From assembly GCF_000485595.1 (NCBI RefSeq), contig NW_014577367.1, positions 51,537 through 83,830 of the forward strand: a stretch of 32,294 bases of DNA. The letters are read 5' to 3'. The position numbers and the translations under genes were made by a program. This document shows, one piece after another, positions 18,978 to 29,514 of this stretch. How positions within the stretch are numbered: the stretch's first letter is position 1; every line of letters begins with the position of its first letter. The notes below the pieces were generated by a model. That model saw only the letters and a program-made list of their open reading frames with translations. It was not told where the DNA came from and did not search any database. The stretch is from Priapulus caudatus (Eukaryota > Priapulida > Priapulimorpha > Priapulimorphida > Priapulidae).

Positions 18978-21645
18978 GATCAACCGTCAGGACGATTCCA
19001 AAAACATACCTAGCGGTGCACCGGCACCCGACGCGGAGGAGACCAGCTGGATCTATCTCGGTGCTGGCTTGTCCCTCCTCCGCGCCTTCCTCGCCGATCG
19101 CCGCCACTGCCTGCCTGAGCGTCGCTGCACGTGCGGCGGCGCTTCTCACTGGGGCATGAGGTGGGGTTGTGAGCCCTACTGCGCTTGTGCCCGGGCGGTC
19201 TCGGCAACTGCAGCGCGCTTCTCTCGGGACGCCGACTCGGCCCCCGCCACTGGGGTCGCCATCGCTGTCAGGGGAACAATAGCAGCTCGTCCACGAAGGG
19301 CATCTCCGCTCACCCATCGCCGAGCCCCATCGCCTCCGGATTCTCCTCGCCGAGCAGATCCTCCTCCCAAATCTGCTTCTCTGGCGCAGCTCCTCCCTCA
19401 GGCAGCGTCTCCTTCGTTCTCCTGAAATGAGCAACTCACACGTATATTTCGGTAATCAAACAGGCCTTCCCCTACCAGTCTGAAATACGTCGGAGTTTAC
19501 AAATCACACCCTCGACCATCACGTGATGCGGATTCCGGAGTTACCAAAGATAATTCCGGAATCCGTCTCAAACTCCGACACTAATGGGGAACAAACCCCA
19601 AATTCGTTCCGATCAAGGGTAACAATTCTGAATGCCCGTGGATGAGTAGCGCGGTACCAGTCAGCTAGAGAACACACGTGACGCAACTACCTCGGGTGCT
19701 CCCTAACAGATGCCCGAATCAGTGTGGTGTAACATTCCACAGACCGTAGTGGGGTTGTCGCTTGGCCTACCGACACGGGTCCGTAGCAGTATGGAACCCG
19801 CACCCCGTCCCTACCCCGCAATATGGCCGGCCCCGTGGCCCCCATATCTGCGTTAGCCACGGATCAGGAACTCCGAAAGTCCCTACAAGTTCGTCCGAAA
19901 CAAGCTACTGGCGAGAGACTGTCATCTTGGCCCCCCACGGAGCTCCTGATGCCCAGAGATGCACAGGACCATAGCGGAAAACCACACGTCTGAGAACTAG
20001 TCCACCCGCAGATTACACTGCTACCAAGCGCTCAAGCAAGGTGAGGTAGTATTATCAAAAACCACCCCGGAAGAGGGGAACTCACCGAATATATCGGCAT
20101 CACCAGGCCTGACCCGCAGACCAAAATGCCGCAACCCGGGCGGAACAGACAGCATAGCCTCCCAAATTACTATGGCGAGCCCTGAAACACTCGGTCTGAC
20201 AATAACCCTGAGAATAATCTACCAAAGACAGTCGTGACACACACGACATCCAGGGTTACCATACCGCACCAAGAACAACCATAGCACGACAACATTATCC
20301 GGGAACTACAGACCGCATGGAATCGTTACCAACCATGGCAAGAGAATAGACTGCCGCTAAACAGTCAACCCTCGGTCTGACAACCACAACTACGGGGACG
20401 CATAACCGTAGTGACACGGAGCTTTCACTATTCTCTCGCCCGGTGTACGTTGCACTGGGTTAGAGAACTCAAAACCACCCAACCGGTCCCTCGATTGCCC
20501 AGCTACCAGTGGACCTCCCCAGAACCAATCTGAGGGCCAACCACCTGCAGCAACTTTACCGCTTGTGTCTTGAGGCTAGAACGAGAAAATCCTGAGCCAT
20601 CAAACCCGTCCGACTCTGTGTCAACCAATACCTGGGAATCCGTGCCGCGCGGATCATATGCGTTCTGACCCACCACGTTTCCCGGTCCACCAGACCTATC
20701 AACTACCTATGCGTCTACATCTCCAGCCCCATCTCCCAACCAGGAGATTGGCGCACTCGCACCTTTGTAGACATTCAGGTTATCTACGGTAACAACCCTC
20801 ACAACATCATCTGGGGAAGCTTAAACCCACCAACCGTTATCTCGTCGCTCATTAACAACCTTGCCCCAGCAAAGAGACCAGACTCAATCAACTGCTGCAG
20901 AAGCCTCCTAATCGAGTAACAGCCTTACTCGAGAAGGGCTCCCCCTAACCATACCCACGCCAGATTACTGAGGAAAACCCATAATCCCTCAAAAAGTCTC
21001 CCATGAGGCGGTTAAACTAACCATACCTTCCTCTCACGACCTCCACATCGGGAAGGGGAACGCGAACACGGCGCTAACCCTTCCCCAGAGCTTGTGTGGC
21101 CCACCCTATCGGTGAGAGGGCAACCGGGCCACCCTCATGGTGCCTGAAACCTGCCATATTGTCCACTTGCCTTATTCGAGCAGAAAACGGGTCCACACAG
21201 ACCCACCCAGAAACACGCATGGTGCGTGGGGCAGGGCAAACAGCCGAGCCACCGACGGCAACCATTCAGCGCATGCTGCTGCTGCTTCGTCGTCGAGCGG
21301 AGCAAACCATGCGACTGGCTTACGACGACGTGGGGAAGTCCTTACCAACCACCGCCTTTTATGTGGAGTAAGGGATGATGGCGGAGTCAAACTAACCTCC
21401 ACCGGCCCCCTGCCGTATCTGTACACCGACCCCGTTAAAAATTAAGGTCAGGTGCAATTACCATGCCTAGATGTCGCCTCCCACGAGCGGCACCATTAGG
21501 CGGCATTGTACGCCGCCCTACCGTCAAGTGTCAACTAACAAAACCACTCTACGACTAATACGCAACCGGCAAACCACGGCACCAAATGCAACCACTGTTA
21601 CAAAGAGTCTGCAACTGGCAAGACCAGTGTAGCTTAAGTTATACT
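18978..21645 (-). other. Interior of the minus-strand LTR element
   Basis: About 2.7 kb of strand-biased DNA (C- and A-rich on the plus strand). Overlapping open frames on both strands at 18949-19434 are compositional and match no family I know. I see no RT, RNase H, integrase or zinc knuckle. This is either non-autonomous by origin or decayed past recognition. Confidence 0.5.
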
Positions 21646-21652
21646 GGTCACT

Positions 21653-21664
21653 GTCACGGCACCA
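21653..21664 (-). other. Primer-binding-site candidate
   Basis: Minus-strand TGGTGCCGTGAC begins two bases inside the right-hand LTR border. The TGG start (complement of tRNA CCA) and the position fit a primer site. I am not certain which tRNA it would match. Confidence 0.6.
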
Positions 21665-21665
21665 G

Positions 21666-22287
21666 TGTAGCGTTTTCGTATCTCCATTAACCGACGCGCC
21701 TGTCTCTCTCCCCCATGAGGCAAGCCAACGTCAAACACCAATCATCGTACAGTACCTCTGCCCCGGGTACTCGCACGCTAACCGTCACCATACCCGCCAC
21801 GCACAGCTCGACAAGCCTCTCCACTCCATGCACACTCACGGAGTGGACGAGACTACATACTACCTGCCGAGTTCTCTCTCATTCGATTCCCGAGATGAAC
21901 TGCAATACAAGTTCTTCCTCAATCGAGACCAGAGCCGAACTACGAGTCCTCCCTCACTCGACTCCGGAGATGAACTAACTGCGTATCGTATCTTTATACG
22001 GCCCTACACTAGCTGTTCACACGGCCCTACCCTAGCTGTTCACACAGCCCGCGCCACTCACGGCCGCTAGAGGGGGGACTACCGCACACAACATGGCGGC
22101 CCCCATGTAGGGACTCGTCTATCTACCTCGTTAATTGATGAGCCGGCAAAACACCACGAAAACGCGCACAAATATTCAGCGGACATCACAAATAATTATA
22201 CAGTCACAAACACGGAACATTAACCCACTCTCCGGTTTCCAGGGAGCCACCCTGCTAGGAACCCGAAGGTCCAGTGCCACCGCTACA
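21666..22287 (-). repeat. 5' LTR of the minus-strand LTR element (short form)
   Basis: 622 bp, from TGTAGCGTTTTCG to CCGCTACA on the plus strand. It lacks the 556-bp block of the other LTR and has two rather than four 23-bp units; otherwise it is closely similar. Confidence 0.8.
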
Positions 22288-22501
22288 CTATTATAGCAGT
22301 TAGGAGTTCAAGGGGCGAGTTAAAGGTCAAGGTTCATTGTATTTAGGGGGCAGTTTCACTCTGTGTGTATGATATGATGCGAATATGCACAAGTATTTTA
22401 ATGCGTGCCAGTCTGCGACTGATCATCGCTGACTGCCTTTGTCTCATACATACCTAAATTACTGCAGCACTAAACTGTGTCCCAACATTACTTCCATGCA
22501 G

Positions 22502-22616
22502 GGAGCTTCATTCGGTCATCTTGTCGAGGCGTCTGGATGAAGTGAAATCTGTTGTGAACAAGTTGCACCAGGTTAAAGACTTCGCTGCCGTCAACGCTCG
22601 AAACTGGTCGGCACAG
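22502..22616 (+). CDS. Host gene exon 6 (coiled-coil segment)
   Basis: A 115-nt exon between TTCCATGCAG and GCACAG|GTGAGT. Only the frame that uses the two bases from exon 5 is open; the other two hit stops. It reads TELHSVILSRRLDEVKSVVNK and continues to NARNWSAQ, ending in phase 0. Regularly spaced Leu/Val residues over about 30 positions suggest a coiled coil. I do not recognise the protein. Further exons should lie to the right, but I could not identify them. Confidence 0.65.
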
Positions 22617-22837
22617 GTGAGTTGAAATGATTGCGTCACCGTAAATAGTAAAAGTAAAAAGATTATGTCCACTTTTTCACGAAATTTAAGTGATTCTGTT
22701 TACTTTTTATTGTTAAATTGCTGCATTATACTTATTATTTTGCTATTCCGTTTGATGTGAACAAACATTCGTGACTCATACATAGCCCATAGCAAGGATT
22801 TAATGTTGTGATCAATATATCAAATCGCCCAGGTTTT

Positions 22838-23535
22838 TTTAGCTCCCCTTGACATCGTCAAGATGAGCTATTGCTATGGGGCGTCGTTCGTCGTACATCC
22901 GTGCGTCCGTCCGTCAACATTTGGCTACGGTCAACGATAACTTGAGAACCGTTTGACCCACATGTTTCAAATTGCATACAGTTGTTACTCCTATGGGAGA
23001 GATTTAAACATCATATTTTGGAGCACGCCAGTTGACCTACTTTCGAGCCACACCCACTTTTTGACAAAAATGGAAATGACCATAAGTCAGTTCAGGTTCA
23101 ACGGATTTTGCTCATTTTTGGTATGTGAATGAATAACGACTGGTCCCAAAACATATCACACGGGTTTTGATATTTTTTTTAAATTATGCAAATTATGTAG
23201 ATTTTGGCAATTTCACTATGCATATCAGTGTCTGCCTACGGTCAACGATAACTCAAGAACCGTTTGACCCACATGTTTCAAATTGCATACAGTTGTTACT
23301 CCTATGTGAGAGATTTATACGTACTATTTTGTAGCACGCCAGTCGACCTACTTTCGAGCCACGCCCACTGTTTGGCAAAAATGAAAATGGCCATCTAGAT
23401 TCATTCGATTTTGTTAAATTTTGGTATGTGAATGTGTAAGGCTAGCCCCAAAACAGTTGTTACTCCTGTGGGAGAGATGACAGCGTCCTATTTTGGAGCA
23501 CGCTAGTTGACCTACTTTTGAGTCATTCTAAACTG
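22838..23535 (+). repeat. Dispersed repeat, copy 2
   Basis: Same unit and orientation as 6157-6805, beginning TTTAGCTCCCCTTGACATCG, with the internal module present near 22930 and 23240 and its tail again at 23455. It runs past the point where copy 1 is cut by Gypsy-A, so it shows what the interrupted copy should have contained. Confidence 0.75.
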
Positions 23536-23566
23536 CGTGTTTGCTGCAGTTTTTGGGGGGGTTGCG

Positions 23567-23757
23567 ATTTACGCATATATAATAATCAAGAGTATATAAT
23601 TGGATATAAATGCTATATAGTGGGAGTTCTTCCATACATACTCTTGTTTTATATAATGTAGGTGGATAGTTGCTAAATTAAAAATGTCTTGTTGGCACTC
23701 GGCCATTTGTGTACTTTTTGTGGTGAACTGTAGTGTCATTGACACTTTCATTTGGAT
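23567..23757. repeat. Hairpin repeat related to 16596-16735
   Basis: It has ATCAAGAGTATATAAT, an inverted partner (CCATACATACTCTTG) and then GTGTCATTGACACTTTCATTT, in the same order as near 16590-16730, but with about 70 bp more between the hairpin and the last motif. Non-coding. Confidence 0.55.
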
Positions 23758-24145
23758 TTTTAACTAGTTGAGAAACAATCTTATAAGGTGAGAATTTGGG
23801 GATACATTTAGTGCCGTTAGTACTTACTTTTCATGTAAAAAAGAAATTGCAACAAATATTTTACAAATATACGCCATAGAAAATTCGTAACGTAGTCAAT
23901 TTAAAGTCATAATAGGCCCATCGATTATGCAATTTTAACGAATGCTAGAGTAACTGGCACCTTGTGTAGTTAATAAGTACATTACCTTATAGCCAAACGC
24001 GTATTATAGAGCAGGCTTATTTAATTGCTCGTTAGATGGCGCGCAGGTCGATACAAATGGCCTCACTCTCGTTGTGAATTTGTCAGCATTGTCCCGCGTC
24101 CAATGCGTCAGAGACAAATGGTTATTCCTATCTAAGGAGTGTACA
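23758..24145. other. No feature recognised
   Basis: AT-rich DNA without an open frame of note or a clear repeat. Confidence 0.4.
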
Positions 24146-24265
24146 ATATTATTATTATCTAGATATATATCTACATCAAGAGTAGATAATAACACACTTA
24201 TGTGTTAGCACACATGTGTTATTATCTACTCTTGATGTAGATATATATCTAGATAATAATAATAT
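24146..24265. repeat. Near-perfect 120-bp palindrome
   Basis: ATATTATTATTATCTAGATA at the left is mirrored by the right end. The inner arms contain AAGAGTAGATAATAACACA and its reverse complement, with a loop of about 20 bases. The word GAGTAGATAATA links it to the MITE at 3021-3280. GGAGTGTACA (left) and ATCAGGAGTA (right) outside the arms may be further terminal sequence. Confidence 0.8.
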
Positions 24266-24324
24266 CAGGAGTAAGATAATATAGGTCTTATATTAGACCT
24301 TATATATAGTCTTATATTAGTCTN

Positions 24325-26560
24325 ATATGATGGATGGATGGGAGATGGATGGATGGTTGGATGGAAGATGGATGGGATGGCTGCAAAAGGATGATGGATG
24401 GATGGTATGCATAATCGACATGGATGGAAATGGTATGCATGGAATGGGATGAGTTATGGACATGGGAGTGGATGTCCATGATGGATGGAAATGATGGATG
24501 AATGGATAATTGGATAGATGGATGATGGATGGATGGATGGTAATGCGATGGATGGAGGGTCATGGAATGGATGGAATGGATGGTCATGGGCATGGATGGT
24601 ATGGATGGATTGGTCTCATGGATGGATGGAGGAAAATGGAATGGATGGATTGGATGGATGGAATGGAATGGATGAGATGGATGGATGCGATGTATGGATG
24701 GAATGGGACGTGATGGCAAGGATAGGATGGATGGCGTGCAAGATGGCATGGATGGAATGCATGCATGCATGGATGGGAAAATGGATTGAATAGAGAATGA
24801 GTGAATTATGAATGGATGAATGAGATGAGCATGGATGGCTCCTAGAATGAGCGAATGGAATGAATGCTGCAAAGTTGGCAGGATGGCAGAGAGTGATTAT
24901 GGATGGTATGGATGGCATGGTGGCAATGGAATGGATGAGATGCGATGCAATGAAACTCGATAGGCATGGCCGCCCACACCCACATGGCAATGGCATGCGT
25001 TGAGATGGGGCATGGCAATGGATGGCTCATGCCCCAATGGCCATAGGACCCCCAACCATTGAGCATGGGCGAATGGATGGATGCACCCATGGCCACCGCA
25101 TGGCATGGAGCTGCTATGCGAATGCGTCTCACATGGCCAATAGGGACTATGGAGATGGATGCGCGATGCGCATGGATGGCATATTAAATGGACTGGCGAA
25201 TCGCATGGATGGCAATGGGCAATGGATGGATGGAATAAGATAAGGATGATGGCCATAGACTAGATAGAGTGATATCTCACATATGATAATAGCATAGATA
25301 GATAATAATGGATATGAAAATGAGCCTGGCTGTGCCCCCCCCCCCACGCCGGCCAGTGTGGATGGCAATGGCTGCGAAGGATGGAATGGATAAGACTGCA
25401 AAAAATGGATGACCGAATGGATGATGCATGCGATGGGAATGCATGAAGATGGAAGTGGATGCCACATGGATGGCATGGATGGATGGATAGCATGCGCATG
25501 GAATGATGGATGGTCATGGATGGGCTATGAGCATTGAGATGGAAGCCTGAAGATGCGATGGATGGTGCAAGGATGGATGCATAGAATGGCAATGGATGGC
25601 ATGGCATGGAATGGGATGGATGAATGAGATAATAGTGAGGTACTGATGGCAGAATGGAACTAGAAATAAGTAAGGATGGTATGGATGGCTGCAAGGAGAT
25701 GGATGGCCATGGACATGGCCATGGCACCCGATGGAGATGGATGGTATGGAGAGGAGGATTAGATGTGCATGGATGAGAGTGGTACCATGAATGGAAATGG
25801 AATGGAATGATGGAACTGGTCAAATGATATGGGCCGATGGATGGATGGAGGAGCAATGGTCATGGTATGATGGATGGATGGATGAGAATGGTGATGGATG
25901 GCATGGCATGGATGGCATGGAATGGACATGGATGAATGGAATGAATAGGATGGCGTAGATGAGAATGAATGGATGAGATTGGCATGGATGGTTATGGCAT
26001 TGGGCATGGTGGATCCGCGGATTGAGATACCATGGATTAGAATGCATGGTATGGATACATGGATGAAGTATGGTATGGACATGGCGCCAGTGAATGAATG
26101 AAGTGGGATGAGATAGCAATGGGATGAGAATAGGATGCGATGGGCATGGGAATGATGGACCGCACTGGAACATGGATGGCATGATGGATGAGAATGAATG
26201 AGATGGATGGACGGACGGCATGAGATGGCATGGATGGGGATGATGCGGTAGATGCATGGTTGGGAGGATTGGCACCCGCGCCGCGCGCTGCATGGATGGA
26301 TGGATGGATGGGAGGGATGGTCATCGATGGAATGATAGGATAGACACTTAAATCGAAAGATAGATAGATTAGCATAGTAGATAGATAAAGTAGATGATAG
26401 ATGATAGATAGATAGATATTGGATGAACACGAAGCGATGCGGGTGGTGATAGGATGCTGAACGAGGTATGGATGATGGCTGCAGGAGAGTATGCAATGTC
26501 ATGGATGCATGGCTATTCATGGATGGAGAGGGATGGCGCATGGGAGGATAAGATGGGAAT
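24325..26560 (+). repeat. Degenerate (ATGG)n satellite-like tract
   Basis: About 2.2 kb made mostly of ATGG/GGAATGG words with interruptions, shifting to GATA repeats near 26360-26420. An undetermined base (N) stands at 24324, at its left edge. A C-run lies near 25336. The long open frames here (His/Ser/Pro-rich on the minus strand, Met/Asp/Gly/Trp-rich on the plus strand) are artefacts of a 4-bp repeat that rarely makes stops. Confidence 0.9.
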
Positions 26561-26699
26561 GGATGGAGACGAACGAACGAACGCGAACGGGCCGCACTGA
26601 CGGAATTGACGGATACGGACAGGCAATGACAGCAGCAGGCAGGCAGACAGGCAGACAGATGCTCTGTGTGGATGACTGTTGTTTAGTAATATATATTAT

Positions 26700-26773
26700 T
26701 CTGTTGTCCATCCATCTATCCATCCATCCATCCATCTATCCATCCATCCATCCATCTATTCACCCTCTCTCTT

Positions 26774-26811
<38 letters not shown>

Positions 26812-26905
26812 CCTCTCTGTATGACTGTATCACTCTGTCAAGTTCTCTCTGGCCTTGTCTCGTTCTATTTCTCTCTTTCTTTCTCTCTTTCTCTCTGTCG
26901 CCCCG
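26700..26905 (+). repeat. (CATC)n followed by (CT)n tract
   Basis: CCATCCATCTATCC repeats at about 26708-26762, the reverse complement of the motif dominating the preceding 2 kb. They are followed by CT dinucleotide and CTTT repeats to about 26905. Non-coding. Confidence 0.9.
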
Positions 26906-27034
26906 TTTTAAAGATTTATCTACGCACACCCTTTCGTTTTATGCTCCACATGGGATTATATTCGGTATTGCTCTATATTGGTAATCCATCGCTTTATTTT
27001 TTTCGAATTTTTTGTATTACATCTTCTTTCCCAG

Positions 27035-27878
27035 GCCAGCGTAGACCATCCTTCTTGATTTTAGAAATTAAAAAAAGCAAGACGTGGAGTAATCATTCGT
27101 ATGCCAATAAGCTCCTAGGAGGAAAAGTCTTCATCATATGTGAAGGAGCTGCATACCAGCTGACGTCTGAAGATGAGCAAACCACAGCAAAGATGGAGAT
27201 CGAAACTCTACGCTCATCCCAAGAGGAAACACCCCTGCACAGCACTCATGTGTCTCAATGCATACACTAGATATGACACTACCAGTGCATTTAAAGGAAT
27301 AGGAAAGATCAAGCCACTGAAAACTCTCCAGAAAACTCCAAAGTTTGCTGCTGTACTCTGCAGGTTGGGGGGAAATTTGGGACATAACCGAAGACCTCCT
27401 TGATGAACTGGAGGAATTCACGTGTGCCATATATGGTCGTGCTAGAGTGCACAAGGTTAATGAGCTGCGATACATTCGCATACAGGAGCTGTATGCCAAG
27501 GAAGACCAACCCCACCATTCAAAGAATGTGGACCTGGGATAACTTCCACCATGCAGAAAAAGTCTGGAGCAGCACATAAGACGTGTCAACTATGAGGTTA
27601 AAATCTGGAAGAGGGCCCACATTGCTGAACCAGATATTCCAGATGTGAAGGGTGACCATGGATGGGAGGTCAAGGATGGAAAGCTGGAGCCGCTGTGGTA
27701 CACAGGAGATGTTCTGCCACAGCAGCTCATCAACATCGCTGTCGAACCACTGGAGTCTGACGACGATGTGGATTCAGATGACTCGGAAACGGTATACCAG
27801 CTGAGTGAGCTGACAGATGTGCTAGATCAGTTTAGTGGACAAAGCAGTGGTGAAAGCACAGACAGTGATCTGGATTGA
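27035..27878 (+). pseudogene. Broken copy of a widespread invertebrate protein family (C-terminal half)
   Basis: After a strong acceptor (CTTCTTTCCCAG) the frame contains NHSYANKLLGGKVFIICEGA and SSQEET. It then jumps to CTALMCLNAYTRYDTTSAFK, GKIKPLKTLQKTPKF, DLLDELEEFTCAIYGRAR and VNELRYIRIQELYAK. The last part is LPPCRKSLEQHIRRVNYE, HGWEVKDGKLEPLWY and an acidic tail ending at 27878. I know this order from uncharacterised proteins common in cnidarian, sponge and mollusc gene sets, some reported to have a PIN-like nuclease fold further N-terminal (memory, moderate certainty). The copy lacks a segment between SSQEET and CTALM, has a frameshift in a G-run near 27366 and an in-frame TAA at 27540. 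It is probably a dead or mis-assembled gene. Confidence 0.65.
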
Positions 27879-28481
27879 CAATATGTACCCGCGAATGACA
27901 TGAACTCTGTGTTAGTTAGATATTTAGACACACAGAAACGGCAATTATTGTTGATATGACTGTTGATATTTGCACAGTTGTGATACACAGGATATGAACA
28001 ATATAGTGTGTGGTCATTTAGCTCAATAGTGTGAATAAAACAGTTTTGAATCATGACTATGGTTGTTTGCTTTCTGGAAGAAATTTGACCAAACATAATG
28101 ACCATAAATTCGACATAAATTCATTTTTTTCGGAAATGAATCTTTTCATAGTAGTTTGTTTTGTTAATAGATCTGTTTGTTATTCTATTGTGGTCATTTT
28201 GATACTTTGCTTGTTAAATTTGATCGAAAAATATCGATTTTATGATTTTTTTTACATTTTGGGTAAATTTGATCTTGATGACGTCATAACCGGAGGTTCG
28301 TCCCAACTTACGCAATGTTAACATTTATTTTCGTGATCAGGGCGTCATGGGGCTCCGGAAAAATATTGATTCGAAAGTTTGTGGGGGGGCACGGTGGACT
28401 CTCCTAGCTCCCGGACTATGTATATTGATGTAGATATTTATTATAATAATATTATTATACACTCCTGATATTACAATACCG
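27879..28481. other. No gene seen; AT-rich DNA
   Basis: AATAAA at about 28034 could be a polyadenylation signal for the preceding gene relic. At 28440-28466, TATTATACACTCCTGATATTA resembles the MITE end words seen at 24265 and 32113. Confidence 0.35.
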
Positions 28482-28829
28482 TATTTACTCGTGTATCACC
28501 CGCACGTTTATGTACACAACCACAAATACAAAAATCAGGGGGTTGCGACTTATAGACGAGGCTGTACCCAGGGTCGTAGTAACCATTAGGCAATAGGAGA
28601 CAAATGCCTCCTACAAAAAATTTTCTGGGGCCCTTAAGCGGGCCCCATACCCCACGCCCTATTGGCTCGCTTCGCTCCTTCTTCTTTAACTCACAACATT
28701 TGCCTCCTACAAAATTTACCTCTGGCTATGGCCCTGGCAGTACCAATGTTTGTACCAACTTTTCAAGGCACAATTTGGGGTGTGACTTACACATAAATAC
28801 TACTTAAAGTTATACACGAGTAAATACAT
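28482..28829. mobile_element. TIR element with CGTATTTACTCGTGTAT ends
   Basis: CCGTATTTACTCGTGTATCAC at 28482 and the inverse GTTATACACGAGTAAATAC ending near 28829 bound a non-coding element. It is interrupted by a second element at 28569-28736. A truncated copy of the same end in the opposite orientation is at 31428-31530. Such ends suggest a hAT-like or related DNA transposon derivative (inference). Confidence 0.6.
28569..28736. mobile_element. hAT-like MITE nested in the TIR element
   Basis: The ends CAGGGTCGTAG and (inverse) CAGGGCCATAG bound 168 bp. The flanks GCTGTACC (28561-28568) and GCAGTACC (28737-28744) agree at 7 of 8 positions, the hAT duplication length. The related copy in the right arm (near 31519) reads GCTGTACC in the same context, supporting GCTGTACC as the original target. 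Inside, TGCCTCCTACAAAA occurs twice. Confidence 0.75.
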
Positions 28830-29514
28830 TAAATCAATCAATGCTGCCACGGCCAGGGAGCAAATTTTTTTTCTCCAGAAACAATCTGAGAACAAACGCC
28901 ATTTGCAAATATTTCTTTTGGTTTATGATCGGTAGATAAGTACGTTTTCTGATGTATTTTCTATGAAAAACACACATTTTACTCATTAATATAAAATATA
29001 ATATCACAATAATTACAATTCTTTGTGTAAATGGTTATTTTTACCATAAACTCAAGTTATGAGAGGGTCTGGGCTCACGTAATACTGCATACGTACGTAT
29101 ATGTACTCGTACTATAGAGTAGCCCTTCGCTCCGTCGCAGGCAGGAGGAAGGAGCGAAGAGCTATAGTACTAGAGCTACTCGTTGACGCTAGACTGAGCA
29201 AAAAGTAAAAAAACCTTTGTTATTAAACGACACGTATGTGTTAGTACATGTTTACATTTGAAAATACATGTACACAAAGAATTGCAATTATAGTGATATT
29301 ATATTTTATTTTAATTAATGAGTAAAATGTGAGTTTTAAGTTTTTCATAAAAATACACCAGAAAACTTTTTTCTCAGTCTAGCGTCAACCTATTATATTT
29401 TATCTTAATTAATGAGTAAAATGTGTGTTTTAAGTATTTCAAAAAAATACACCAGAAAACTTTTTCGTCAGTCTGGCGTCAACGAGTACGAGTACGTATA
29501 GCTCTAGTACTATA
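28737..29514. repeat. Inverted-repeat complex, left unit
   Basis: 28741-29181 is the reverse complement of 31013-31522 apart from an extra block of about 70 bp on the right (31318-31390). It contains a small hairpin built from TTCGCTCC...GGAGCGAA with ACTATAG/CTATAGT (29111-29172). A MITE follows at 29182-29389, then a partial MITE duplicate (29390-29483) and a stub of the inverse arm (29484-29514). Confidence 0.85.
29182..29389. mobile_element. MITE with 17-bp TIRs GTTGACGCTAGACTGAG, copy 1
   Basis: GTTGACGCTAGACTGAG starts it and the exact inverse CTCAGTCTAGCGTCAAC ends it, 208 bp. A truncated second copy of its right part is fused directly after it (29390-29483). Confidence 0.85.

Larger units (their letters stand above)
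17741..22287 (-). mobile_element. Minus-strand LTR element without recognisable pol (LARD/TRIM-like)
   Basis: Two direct repeats end in TGTAG...CTACA and flank about 2.7 kb. On the minus strand a primer-binding-site-like TGGTGCCGTGAC sits one base after the right-hand repeat and a polypurine tract TTAAAGGGGAAGGAG directly precedes the left-hand one, so the element runs right to left. The interior has many short open frames but no reverse transcriptase, integrase or clear gag. One phrase near 20600 (QVLVDTESDGFDGSGFSRSSL, minus strand) might be a worn protease. The flanks (TATAT / CTATT) give no clean target duplication. It lies in host intron 5. Confidence 0.78.

Noticed and set aside
18949-19434. 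Two overlapping 158-codon frames on opposite strands
   Set aside because: They lie inside the minus-strand LTR element interior, are GC-driven, and resemble no protein I know.
24288-24324. Short TCTTATATTAG repeats next to the N as an origin or telomere-like motif
   Set aside because: Only three imperfect copies beside an undetermined base; more likely AT-rich edge or assembly junction.
24312-26541. Long minus-strand open frames rich in His, Ser, Pro and Ile
   Set aside because: They are translations of degenerate ATGG repeats, which rarely form stops; no domain, no splice context.
22616-27035. Direct splice of host exon 6 into the gene relic at 27035
   Set aside because: Exon 6 ends in phase 0, while the open frame after the 27034 acceptor needs one leading base; in phase 0 it meets a stop after seven codons. 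An intervening exon is possible but unseen.
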